Assembly (NCBI GenBank): GCA_012518595.1
Contig: JAAYRV010000046.1
Span: 1 to 32,140, forward strand
Direction: 5' to 3'
DNA: 32,140 bases
DNA from: Bacillota bacterium
Lineage (GTDB): Bacteria; Bacillota; SHA-98; UBA4971
The notes under the pieces were generated by a model that saw only the letters and a list, made by a program, of their open reading frames with translations, was not told where the DNA came from and did no database searches. Shown one piece after another: positions 1-8,437 of this stretch (positions are counted from its first letter, which is position 1; every line of letters starts with the position of its first letter). The translations under genes and the position numbers were made by a program.

Positions 1-1302
1 GAGAAAAACAAGATGCTCCAGAGGATTTACGGGACTGCGTTCCCTACAAAAGGCGAACTCGACCACTATCTTGAGATGCTGGAGGAAGCTGAAAAGCGTG
101 ACCATAGGAGACTTGGCAAAGAGCTTGATATCTTCAGTCTTCATGAAGAAGGCGGCGCAGGCCTTGTGTACTGGCACCCGAAAGGCGGCATTATCAGGAA
201 AGTTATTGAGGATTTCTGGCGGGACGAGCACCTCAAGCGCGGCTATGACTTGGTCTTTTCTCCTCACATAGCCAAACGGGATCTCTGGGAGATCTCAGGC
301 CACTGGGGCTGGTACAGAGACGATATGTACTCTCCTATAGATATCGACGGAATCGAGTATCTCCTGAAGCCTATGAATTGCCCGTTCCATATTCTTATGT
401 ATAAGACCAAAACCAGGTCTTACAGAGATCTGCCTCTCAGGTGGGCGGAGCTTGGCACAGTCTATAGATATGAGCGATCAGGCGTTCTCCATGGAATGCT
501 CCGGGTCAGGGGATTTACACAAGATGATGCCCACTTGTTCATGCGCCCCGATCAGCTTGAAGATGAACTCGTCGGTGTAATCGATTTAGTGAAGTTCATG
601 ATGGAGTCATTCAGCTATAGGGAATATGACTTTGAACTGTCAGTAAGGGATCCCCTGAACAAGGACCAGTATGTGGGGTCAGACGATGTATGGGAGATGG
701 CGGAAAACGCTCTTGTTGCAGCTATGGATAGGGCAGGCATCAAGTTTAAACGCATGGAAGGGGAAGCCAAATTCTATGGGCCTGCAATAGACGTGCAAAT
801 CAAGGACGCGTTAGGTCGCGGATGGCAAGGTCCCACAATCCAGGTAGACTTCAATTTGCCGGAGCGATTTGATATTCACTATATAGGAGAGGATAACGCG
901 CAACATCGACCTGTAATGATCCACCGTACAGTGCTGGGTTCGATGGAGCGGTTTGTCGCAGGCCTCATTGAACACTACAACGGGGCATTTCCAGTGTGGC
1001 TGGCGCCGGTCCAAGTACGTATCATACCGATAGCGGATCGCCACTTTGACTATGCCAAGCGTGTGGAGAAGGCTTTTCGGGATCAGTCTCTTCGAGTTGA
1101 AACCGATGCCAGGTCTGAAAAGGTTGGATACAAGATTCGTGAAGCTCAGATGGAAAAAATCCCATACATGATAGTGGTGGGAGATAAAGAAGTTGAGGAA
1201 GAGAAGATCTCAGTTCGCTCGCGAAGCGAAGGGGATCTCGGAGTTATGGGATTACCTGAATTTTCTGCCCGGATAGCCCGGGAGATCCGCGAAAGACTCT
1301 GA
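1..1302 (+). CDS. thrS: threonyl-tRNA synthetase, C-terminal part (5' end outside window)
   Basis: Frame open from base 1; class II aaRS motifs (LKPMNCPFHILMYKTKTRSYRDLPLRWAELGTVYRYERSGVLHGMLRVRGFTQDDAH) and anticodon-binding C-terminus (VWLAPVQVRIIPI...). Confidence 0.97.
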   Translation, partial: EKNKMLQRIYGTAFPTKGELDHYLEMLEEAEKRDHRRLGKELDIFSLHEEGGAGLVYWHPKGGIIRKVIEDFWRDEHLKRGYDLVFSPHIAKRDLWEISGHWGWYRDDMYSPIDIDGIEYLLKPMNCPFHILMYKTKTRSYRDLPLRWAELGTVYRYERSGVLHGMLRVRGFTQDDAHLFMRPDQLEDELVGVIDLVKFMMESFSYREYDFELSVRDPLNKDQYVGSDDVWEMAENALVAAMDRAGIKFKRMEGEAKFYGPAIDVQIKDALGRGWQGPTIQVDFNLPERFDIHYIGEDNAQHRPVMIHRTVLGSMERFVAGLIEHYNGAFPVWLAPVQVRIIPIADRHFDYAKRVEKAFRDQSLRVETDARSEKVGYKIREAQMEKIPYMIVVGDKEVEEEKISVRSRSEGDLGVMGLPEFSARIAREIRERL

Positions 1303-1322
1303 CTTTGCCTGGTAAACCCTGA

Positions 1323-1351
1323 TTGACTATGTATGCGGGTTATGTTATATT
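1323..1351 (+). promoter_or_regulatory. sigma-A-type promoter for infC operon: TTGACT-N17-TATATT with TGn extension
   Basis: TTGACT 1323-1328, 17-nt spacer, TATATT 1346-1351 preceded by TGT. Confidence 0.6.
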
Positions 1352-1357
1352 TAACAT

Positions 1358-1650
1358 TGCTATTGCCATTAACGATATGGCTAATTGTAACATGGAAATA
1401 TGAATAAGCTTAAGAAGAAGCCGTCTGCTTCTCACCTTGCGGCGCCCACTATCGGGTTTAGTTGATTGTTATTTGCACACCACAGCTTGATTAGTAGGTT
1501 GCTAGCATGGTTACGTAAGAGGTGAGCCTGCACTTTAGTAATAGTTAGACTATGGTTGGGCTTACGAGAAACGTTTCTTACTGTAATTAATTGTGAAAGC
1601 GGGCGGTATGCCCGCTTTTCATGTTTCATATTGGGACTGCAAATATTTCA
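1358..1650 (+). ncRNA. infC leader, probable ribosomal protein L20-type autoregulatory leader with attenuator
   Basis: ~300-nt leader between thrS and infC; local hairpin AGAAGC/GCTTCT (1416-1421/1427-1432), long-range complementarity CTCACCT (1431-1437) with AGGTGAG (1520-1526), terminator hairpin before infC. Synteny matches known L20 leaders. Confidence 0.6.
1596..1619 (+). terminator. intrinsic terminator/attenuator in infC leader
   Basis: AAAGCGGGC-GGTAT-GCCCGCTTT stem followed by T-containing tail. Confidence 0.7.
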
Positions 1651-1664
1651 GGGGGTGAGGCACA

Positions 1665-2180
1665 ATCGCAAGAGACTTGAGAGTGAACGATGGCATTCGT
1701 GCGCGTGAGATCAGGCTGATTGACGAGACAGGGGAGCAACTAGGGGTTATGGTTCTTAAGGAGGGTCTCCGTATTGCAGCCGAAAGAGGTCTTGACTTGG
1801 TTGAGGTCGCGCCGAATGCAAGGCCGCCGGTTTGCCGCTTGATTGATTATGGTAAGTACAAGTATGAGCAGGCAAAGCGTGAGAGGGAAACCAGAAGAAA
1901 GCAAAAGATTGTCGATGTCAAGGAGGTCAGGATGACTCCGAAGATCGAAGGACATGACTTCCAGGTGAAGGCTAGAAACGCAATCAGGTTCCTTCAAGAT
2001 GGGGATAAAGTTAAGGCTACTGTGAGGTTTCGGGGCCGCGAAATCGTTCACGCTGATATCGGGCGAGCGCTGCTTCAGGACCTGGCTGAAGAAGTTAAGG
2101 ATTATGGGACAGTTGAACGGGAACCCCGGGTCGAAGGAAGACATATGGTCATGATTTTGGCGCCTTTGACTTCTAAATAG
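1665..2180 (+). CDS. infC: translation initiation factor IF-3 (probable AUC start at 1665; ORF track begins at TTG 1677)
   Basis: IARDLRVNDGIRAREIRLIDETGEQLGV...; SD GGGGGTGAGG (1651-1660) placed for ATC at 1665; IF-3 C-domain present. Confidence 0.95.
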   Translation: MARDLRVNDGIRAREIRLIDETGEQLGVMVLKEGLRIAAERGLDLVEVAPNARPPVCRLIDYGKYKYEQAKRERETRRKQKIVDVKEVRMTPKIEGHDFQVKARNAIRFLQDGDKVKATVRFRGREIVHADIGRALLQDLAEEVKDYGTVEREPRVEGRHMVMILAPLTSK

Positions 2181-2261
2181 AGTCATTGATTCTGCACAAT
2201 CATGGGTTGAGTGATTAGGTGATTATTCCGTCCTGATCCCAGTAAAGGAGAGAGACATACT

Positions 2262-2456
2262 GTGCCAAAGAAGAAAACGCATCGAGGCGCAGCCAAACGT
2301 TTTAAAGTTACCGGCACCGGTAAGATCATGAGACGTAAGGCGTGCATGAGTCATAAGACCGGAAAGAAATCATCAAGGGTGAAGAGGCGCTTAAACAAGC
2401 CGGCAGTGCTTTCGCAGGGAAATGCTGCTAAGGTGAAGCAGCTTCTTGGCAAGTGA
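2262..2456 (+). CDS. rpmI: 50S ribosomal protein L35 (GTG start)
   Basis: MPKKKTHRGAAKRFKVTGTGKIMRRKA..., infC-rpmI-rplT order. Confidence 0.97.
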   Translation: MPKKKTHRGAAKRFKVTGTGKIMRRKACMSHKTGKKSSRVKRRLNKPAVLSQGNAAKVKQLLGK

Positions 2457-2501
2457 CACCGTTTTGAACGCCGCAAGTGCCAAATCTGAGGGGGAATTAA
2501 T

Positions 2502-2864
2502 ATGCCTAGAGTCAAAGGCGGTTCGGCTACGAAACGCCGACGTAAGAAGGTCCTGAAGAGGGCGAAGGGATTTACCGGCGCGAATAGTAAGCTATACCGC
2601 CGTGCCAATGAAGCAGTCATGAAGTCTCTTCATTACTCTTATCGAGATAGGCGCAACAAGAAGAGAGATTTTCGCAGGCTATGGATTACAAGAATAAATG
2701 CTGCTGCGCGCATGAATGGTATGTCGTACAGCCGGTTCATGGACGGTCTGCAGAAGGCTGGGGTTGACATAAACAGGAAGGTTCTTGCTGAACTTGCTGT
2801 CAATGATCAGGAGGCTTTCAGCGAACTGGTAAAGATTGCTCAAAACAGCGTAGATAACACGTAG
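2502..2864 (+). CDS. rplT: 50S ribosomal protein L20
   Basis: [70 protein letters not shown]. Confidence 0.98.
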   Translation: MPRVKGGSATKRRRKKVLKRAKGFTGANSKLYRRANEAVMKSLHYSYRDRRNKKRDFRRLWITRINAAARMNGMSYSRFMDGLQKAGVDINRKVLAELAVNDQEAFSELVKIAQNSVDNT

Positions 2865-2873
2865 TGAGGTCAA

Positions 2874-3686
2874 GTGAAAATCGATATCACGATTACCAGT
2901 CGACGCAATGCGAGAATACTGGAAGCAAGGAAGCTGAAACGGCGCCTGCACCGAGAGGAGCAGGGCCGGTTTTTGTTGGAAGGCATTCGTGGAATTGAAG
3001 ATTCGCTAAATACGGGCGCCAGGATTCATGAAGTTCTGATAAGCCCGTATTTGCTTAGAAACGCCAGGGGACGTGCTTTGTATGAAAGGCTCGTAGCCGG
3101 CGGAATAACCGTTTATGGCGTTACAGATGAGGTCTTGGATTATGTGGCAGATACGGACTCGCCTCAAGGCGTCGTGGCAATTGTTGAGATTCCTGATATA
3201 GATTTCTGTCTTCACGGATTTCCTTTGGTTTTGCTGGCTGATGAAATCAGGGACCCCGGCAACCTGGGCACACTTATCCGGAGCGCTGACGCTTTTCAGG
3301 TAGCAGGTATAATCCTTAGCGGGGATGTTGTAGATCCATTTAATTCTAAGTGTGTCAGGGCGACTATGGGTGGCATACTTAGAATGCCCCTTCGGAGTTT
3401 CAGAACGGCCAAGGATTCAATGGAATTCCTAAGAAGGCACGAGTTCCGAATAGTCGCAGCAGATGCAAAAGCTGAAACATTGTGCTACGATTATGATTTT
3501 CGAGGAAGATGTGGGGTTCTTGTGGGAAGCGAGGCTCACGGCCTTACCTCGGACGTTCTTGAGCTTTGCGATGCAACCGTAAGAATTCCTATGATAGGAG
3601 ATGCAGAATCTCTCAATGCAGGGGTTGCAGGTTCTATCCTAATGTATGAAGCTTACAGGCAGAGGCAAAGAGAGAATCGCAAGTAA
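2874..3686 (+). CDS. TrmH/SpoU-family RNA 2'-O-methyltransferase
   Basis: SPOUT motifs: DEIRDPGNLGTLIRSADAF, GVLVGSEAHGLT, IPMIGDAESLNAGVAGSILMYEAYRQ. Confidence 0.93.
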   Translation: MKIDITITSRRNARILEARKLKRRLHREEQGRFLLEGIRGIEDSLNTGARIHEVLISPYLLRNARGRALYERLVAGGITVYGVTDEVLDYVADTDSPQGVVAIVEIPDIDFCLHGFPLVLLADEIRDPGNLGTLIRSADAFQVAGIILSGDVVDPFNSKCVRATMGGILRMPLRSFRTAKDSMEFLRRHEFRIVAADAKAETLCYDYDFRGRCGVLVGSEAHGLTSDVLELCDATVRIPMIGDAESLNAGVAGSILMYEAYRQRQRENRK

Positions 3687-3732
3687 GAGCGGGAGAGAGA
3701 ATACACAGGCAAAATAAGAGATGGGCGGCATG

Positions 3733-3762
3733 TTGCAGACAGGGGAGACGCTATGATATAAT
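3733..3762 (+). promoter_or_regulatory. promoter TTGCAG-N18-TATAAT upstream of YqzL-like small ORF / pheS leader
   Basis: TTGCAG 3733-3738, TATAAT 3757-3762. Confidence 0.5.
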
Positions 3763-3778
3763 TGGTCAACAAGAGTAC

Positions 3779-3901
3779 ATGAAAAAACTCTTGAAAGGGC
3801 GTGGTTCCTGGATGTTAGGCGCTGATTTCTTTTGGAGGCTTTTTGAGCTGACCGGATCCGTTACTGCGTATCTGATATATAAGATGCTTGTGACCCAATG
3901 A
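3779..3901 (+). CDS. YqzL-family-like small protein (40 aa; alternative ATG at 3812 gives 29 aa)
   Basis: Translated by hand: MKKLLKGRGSWMLGADFFWRLFELTGSVTAYLIYKMLVTQ*. The W+LFELTGS+.AYL+YK pattern resembles the short YqzL family. Below the track's length cutoff. Confidence 0.65.
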   Translation: MKKLLKGRGSWMLGADFFWRLFELTGSVTAYLIYKMLVTQ

Positions 3902-3953
3902 TGTTTTGCGTCTTCTTCTCCGGGAACGTTTGAAATCTATTGTATTATTGAAA

Positions 3954-4267
3954 GAGCGATGAAGGAGAAGAGTAAGCACGATAAGGCTCGAAGGAAGGGC
4001 ATGTCTGAGACTGAGAGCATGCCTGCGCCGGTCTTGCTGAAGTTCGCTCCGGAGCTGCAAGCTGAAAGCTTTTGAGAATAATGCTATTTGCAAGTAGGCT
4101 ATGTCGGCACCCTACCGTTACATAGGGAAACATGAGTTTGCTTTGTAAAAGAAGCTTGCATGTGGTTTAAGAGGTCAGGAGTCGCTTGTGGATTGCGATT
4201 TCCCTGACAATGAGGGTGGTAACGCGGGGCCACAGTCTTCGTCCCTTGAAGACTGTGGCCCCTCTCC
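3954..4267 (+). ncRNA. T-box leader (tRNA-Phe responsive) upstream of pheST
   Basis: T-box core GAGGGTGGTAACGCGGG (4213-4228); stem I base GAGC/GCTC (3954-3957/4046-4049); AGTA/GAA loop-E pair (3971-3974/4039-4041); helix AGCA/TGCT (3975-3978/4035-4038); specifier TTC at 4043-4045 = Phe codon; TGGT bulge (4217-4220) complements ACCA 3' end. Confidence 0.92.
4226..4262 (+). terminator. T-box terminator-type hairpin (15-bp stem, poor U-tract)
   Basis: GGGGCCACAGTCTTC-GTCCCTT-GAAGACTGTGGCCCC. Confidence 0.8.
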
Positions 4268-4286
4268 ATAACTAGGAGGAATACGT

Positions 4287-5318
4287 ATGGATGAGAAAGC
4301 AAAGAAGATCATATCTGAAGCTAGAAAGAGTATTGAGTCTGTGGTGAAGCTGCCGGAATTGGAAGAAATCCGCGTAAAGTATTTGGGAAAAAAGGGTGAG
4401 GTAACTCAAGCCCTCCGCAGTCTGGGTGAGTACCCCGAAGACGAAAGGCCTGTAGTCGGCCGGTTTCTCAATGAAGCAAGGGAAACCGTAAAAGAGATGA
4501 TAGAGGCAAGACGCAGCCACATAGCTGCCATTGACTTAGAGAACAAGCTTAAGGCCGAGGACCTTGACATAACGCTTCCGGGGAAAAGGCCTTCCCTTGG
4601 CGCGAGGCACCCTGTGAGTGTGGTCTATGAGGAATTGGAACGTATTTTTGCGCATCTCGGGTTTGAAGTATTGGAAGGGCCCGATGTAGAGCTGGACTAC
4701 AATAATTTCGAAGCCTTGAATGTGCCAAAGAACCATCCGTCCCGTGATATCCAGGACACTTTCTACATTACTGACGAATCTGTGCTCAGGACTCACACGA
4801 CTTGCGTGGACATTAGAATCATGAAAAACCGTAAACCGCCAATCCGAGCCATTATCCCCGGTAAGGTTTACAGGTCTGATGCATCTGACCCGTCGCACTT
4901 GCCTGTATTTCATCAGTTGGACGGGCTTGTGGTTGAGGAGGGAATAACCTTTGGAGACGTCAAAGGTGTGTTGGGAATGTTTGCCCATGAGTTCTTCGGT
5001 CCTGACACTGATGTGAGGTTCAGGCCGAGCTATTTCCCATTTACCGAGCCCAGCGCTGAGATGGATGTCTCCTGCGTCATATGTCACGGTTCCGGTTGCC
5101 GCCTCTGCAAGCATACAGGCTGGCTTGAAATCCTAGGATCAGGACTGCTTCACCCGAGAGTGCTTCGGGAAGTGGGCTATGATCCGGAGGAGGTTTCGGG
5201 GCTTGCGTTTGGGATGGGAATTGACAGAGTGACAATGTTGAAATACGGGATAGACGATATCCGGCTTCTTGCTGAAAACGATATGGCATTTAATCAGCAG
5301 TTTATACATGTTTGGTAA
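4287..5318 (+). CDS. pheS: phenylalanyl-tRNA synthetase alpha subunit
   Basis: Class II motifs (RTHTTCVDIRIM, FRPSYFPFTEPSAEMDVSC, LEILGSGLLHPRVL, GLAFGMGIDRVTMLKYGIDDIR); SD AGGAGG. Confidence 0.98.
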   Translation: MDEKAKKIISEARKSIESVVKLPELEEIRVKYLGKKGEVTQALRSLGEYPEDERPVVGRFLNEARETVKEMIEARRSHIAAIDLENKLKAEDLDITLPGKRPSLGARHPVSVVYEELERIFAHLGFEVLEGPDVELDYNNFEALNVPKNHPSRDIQDTFYITDESVLRTHTTCVDIRIMKNRKPPIRAIIPGKVYRSDASDPSHLPVFHQLDGLVVEEGITFGDVKGVLGMFAHEFFGPDTDVRFRPSYFPFTEPSAEMDVSCVICHGSGCRLCKHTGWLEILGSGLLHPRVLREVGYDPEEVSGLAFGMGIDRVTMLKYGIDDIRLLAENDMAFNQQFIHVW

Positions 5319-5333
5319 AGGGAGGTTCCTTTG

Positions 5334-7427
5334 ATGCTTGTCCCATATAAATGGTTAGCTGAATATGTCCCGGGGCTTCCGCCTCCGGGTGATGTAGCAG
5401 AGGCGCTTACTTTGAGCGGGACTGCTTGTGAATCTATGACCGGAGAAGGGGAGGATGTTGTATTCGATTTTGAGATCACGCACGACCGTGCTGACTGCCT
5501 TAACATCTTTGGCATAGCTCGGGAGGCAGCAGCTGTGCTCGGCCTCGAACTGAAACATCCTGACCTTGTCGTCAACGAGGAAGGGCATGCAGTGGACGGA
5601 CTTGCGACAGTGAAGATTATTTCTCCGGACTTGTGCCGGCGTTATGTTGCGCGTGTGGTAACAGAGGCAAATATCCGTCCGTCACCTGAATGGATGCAAG
5701 AACGGCTTATCTCATGCGGGATTCGTCCCATTAACAATGTAGTGGATATCACTAACTACGTTATGCTTGAACTGGGCCAGCCTCTCCATGCTTTCGACTT
5801 GGATCGTATCCGCGAACGCACTATAGTCGTAAGACGGGCGCGGAGCGGAGAGTCCATCGAAACCATTGACGGGGAGACCCGTGAATTGAGCGAAGATATG
5901 TTGGTCATAGCGAATAACAGGTCCCCGGTGGCTATCGCAGGAGTGATGGGGGGCATAGATACTGAGGTTGACGAATCCACCACCCAGGTGCTCATCGAGG
6001 CTGCTGCTTTTGATTCAGTCAGTGTATGGAGGACATCGCGTGCGCTTAAAATGAGGACAGAGGCTTCTATACGGTTTTCCGGAGGTGTGTGGCCTGAGAA
6101 TGCCAGATTAGGTGTAGACCGGGCTGCAGCTCTCATGGCTGAACTCAAAGTGGGGAAAGTCGCCGAAGGAAGGGTTGATGAGTATCCCGGTCTTGAGACG
6201 CCTGTTTACATTCGGCTCCGCCCCGCCAGGGTTAACCGCTTACTGGGGATTACAATAGATCAAGACGAAATGAAATTGATCCTGATGAGACTGGGATTTG
6301 TCTTGGATGAATGGAATGGGGATTCATGTCGTGTGCTTGTTCCTAACCATAGAATGGATGTAGTCCAAGAAGAGGATCTTGTTGAAGAGATTGCACGTGT
6401 TTATGGATATGACAAGATTCCTCCTACGATTCCGAAAGGAGTGCCCCCCGAGATACAGCTGAATCCTGAGAGAGGTTTGGTGTCTAAGGTAGGCGAGGTT
6501 CTGAGAGGCTCAGGTCTCACAGAGGTAAACACTATGACTTTTACGTCAGAGGCTGCTTGTCGTGGGTTGAGGCTCCCTGAAGAAGACACTGAACGGCTGA
6601 AGGTAAAGATCAAAAATCCCATTACCGGCGAACACACAATGCTCAGGACAACGCTCCTGGTGAGTCTTGTGGATGTTCTTGCGAGAAACGCGTCCAGGCA
6701 ACGGGATGATGTGGCCATCTATGAGGTGGGTAAGGTTTTCCAAAGACAGCGTGTGGAGAAGGCTGAAGAGGCGGACAAAGAGGCTCACCTCCCACATGAG
6801 CGAAAGATGATTGGTCTTGCACTAATGGGAAAACTACAAGAGTCTACATGGGGAAATCAGACTCCGGATGCCGATTTCTTTCATATGAAAGGCGTCATTG
6901 AAGCGCTTTTTGAAAGCATTGGGATTTCAGGATACAGGTTCGAGAAGACAACCCATCCCTCACTGCATCCTGGAAGGACTGCTAAGGTAGTAATAGGTGG
7001 CGAGGACATCGGTTATTTAGGAGAACTCCATCCGGTAATTAATGAAACTTTAGGCCTCAAGAAAGGTGCATACCTGGCTGAACTGGACTTAGAGACGCTC
7101 CTTGGCAACGTGCAGACAGACTGGGAAGTCAAGCAGCTTCCGAGGTTCCCTGCAGTTACAAGGGATATCGCAGTTGTGGTGCAAGAAGACGTAGAGAGCG
7201 GTAGAGTTGAGGATAAGATATGGGAGGCAGGCGCCGGCCTTGTTGAGCGCGTAAATCTGTTTGACGTGTATTTTGGGCCCCAGGTTCCTCCCGGTCATAA
7301 GAGCCTGGCTTATTCAATAACATACCGGAGCCTTGATCGCACACTTACCGACGAAGAGGTCGAGCCGGTTCATGCAGGCATAGTGGAGAATCTTACTTCC
7401 GGAGTGGGGGCTTCCATTCGAAGTTAG
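5334..7427 (+). CDS. pheT: phenylalanyl-tRNA synthetase beta subunit, short form lacking the EMAP-like tRNA-binding domain
   Basis: N-term MLVPYKWLAEYVPG..ALTLSG, B3/B4 region FEITHDRADCLNIFGIARE, C-terminal FDX-ACB (LPRFPAVTRDIAVVV...). ~698 aa. ATG 5334 is preferred over TTG 5331. Confidence 0.95.
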   Translation: MLVPYKWLAEYVPGLPPPGDVAEALTLSGTACESMTGEGEDVVFDFEITHDRADCLNIFGIAREAAAVLGLELKHPDLVVNEEGHAVDGLATVKIISPDLCRRYVARVVTEANIRPSPEWMQERLISCGIRPINNVVDITNYVMLELGQPLHAFDLDRIRERTIVVRRARSGESIETIDGETRELSEDMLVIANNRSPVAIAGVMGGIDTEVDESTTQVLIEAAAFDSVSVWRTSRALKMRTEASIRFSGGVWPENARLGVDRAAALMAELKVGKVAEGRVDEYPGLETPVYIRLRPARVNRLLGITIDQDEMKLILMRLGFVLDEWNGDSCRVLVPNHRMDVVQEEDLVEEIARVYGYDKIPPTIPKGVPPEIQLNPERGLVSKVGEVLRGSGLTEVNTMTFTSEAACRGLRLPEEDTERLKVKIKNPITGEHTMLRTTLLVSLVDVLARNASRQRDDVAIYEVGKVFQRQRVEKAEEADKEAHLPHERKMIGLALMGKLQESTWGNQTPDADFFHMKGVIEALFESIGISGYRFEKTTHPSLHPGRTAKVVIGGEDIGYLGELHPVINETLGLKKGAYLAELDLETLLGNVQTDWEVKQLPRFPAVTRDIAVVVQEDVESGRVEDKIWEAGAGLVERVNLFDVYFGPQVPPGHKSLAYSITYRSLDRTLTDEEVEPVHAGIVENLTSGVGASIRS

Positions 7428-7456
7428 GCCTAGTGCCCATGTGCATGGAGGAGGTA

Positions 7457-7498
7457 ATGGCGAAAGGAAGTAGAATTAATAGCTGTAACCACAGGTAG
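7457..7498 (+). CDS. possible 13-aa leader ORF upstream of zapA
   Basis: GGAGGAGGTA immediately upstream of ATG; MAKGSRINSCNHR*. No homology evidence. Confidence 0.25.
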   Translation: MAKGSRINSCNHR

Positions 7499-7515
7499 CC
7501 ATGGAGGTGATGGGT

Positions 7516-7803
7516 TTGCTGGGCCAGGAGGCCGGAGGAGAAGTTGAACCCATTGGGAAAAGGAATCGGGTTGCAGTCAGTATTCTCGGGGAAGAGTATA
7601 TTATCCGCTCTGATGCTGAAACTGATCACGTAAAGGAGCTTGCAGAATCAGTGGACAAGCGGATGAGGACTGCCCTTCGCATGAATCCGCGGCTTTCCCG
7701 AGGCCAAGCGGCGATTCTGGTATGCCTTTCGCTGGCTGATGATCTTAAGAAAGCCAGACGCCGCTATGAAGAACTCATGAGCCTCGTAGAGGATGTAAGG
7801 TAG
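7516..7803 (+). CDS. zapA: cell division protein ZapA-like (track start 7501; TTG at 7516 better placed after SD GGAGGTGA 7503-7510)
   Basis: NRVAVSILGEEYIIRSDAETDHVKELAESVDKRMR...AILVCLSLADDLKKARRRYEEL typical of ZapA; located after pheT. Confidence 0.85.
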   Translation: MLGQEAGGEVEPIGKRNRVAVSILGEEYIIRSDAETDHVKELAESVDKRMRTALRMNPRLSRGQAAILVCLSLADDLKKARRRYEELMSLVEDVR

Positions 7804-7819
7804 AACAGGGGGAGCTGAA

Positions 7820-8407
7820 ATGGATTGGCTTAGCCTCGTGCTCTTAGCTTTCATTGGACTAATGGCTGTTACGGGGCTTAGAAAGGGCCTTGTGAGGCAA
7901 GTTCTGGGCCTTGTAGGGCTGGTCGCCTCAGTATTGCTGGCATTGCAGTACTATGATGTGGCATCAGACTATATTCTCCGGTATTTTGCTGTTCCTGAAG
8001 GGGTTGCCACTATCCTTGGTTTTGCGGCAGTCTGTCTCGGCGTGGCAGCGATAATTTCGATTTTGGGGTGGATCTGGGGAAGGCTCGTGAAATATTCGCC
8101 TGTATCAATCCTTGATTCCTTGGGAGGCGCACTGTTGGGGTTTGCAAAAGGCGCCTTGCTCGCTATGATATTGCTTTTTGTGATTTATGCCCTTCCCTTT
8201 GAAGGTGCACGCCAGACCATAGATAGTTCGTCTATTGCCAGGGAGTTGATGAACTTATCCCCGGTAATTTTCAAAAGTCTTGAGGATGTATTCCCAGGCG
8301 GAATTCCATATCTGACAAATCCGGGTAACGCAAAAACCGATGATAAGGCAGTCCCCCCCTTTTCGGTGAAGTCCGGTAAGAAGGTTAGGACAGGGGATAC
8401 TGTTTAG
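7820..8407 (+). CDS. CvpA-family membrane protein
   Basis: DWLSLVLLAFIGLMAVTGLRKGLVRQVLGLVGLVASVLLAL.. followed by DSLGGALLGFAKGALLAMILLFVIY; CvpA signature, zapA-cvpA-polX-mutS2 neighbourhood. Confidence 0.88.
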   Translation: MDWLSLVLLAFIGLMAVTGLRKGLVRQVLGLVGLVASVLLALQYYDVASDYILRYFAVPEGVATILGFAAVCLGVAAIISILGWIWGRLVKYSPVSILDSLGGALLGFAKGALLAMILLFVIYALPFEGARQTIDSSSIARELMNLSPVIFKSLEDVFPGGIPYLTNPGNAKTDDKAVPPFSVKSGKKVRTGDTV

Positions 8408-8437
8408 GTGAATCAAGGTTAACAGGGGGTTGTTTGT

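Noticed and set aside
1740-2186. 148-aa minus-strand ORF opposite infC
   Set aside because: Shadow of infC.
4536-5114. 192-aa minus-strand ORF opposite pheS
   Set aside because: Complement of conserved pheS; no independent support.
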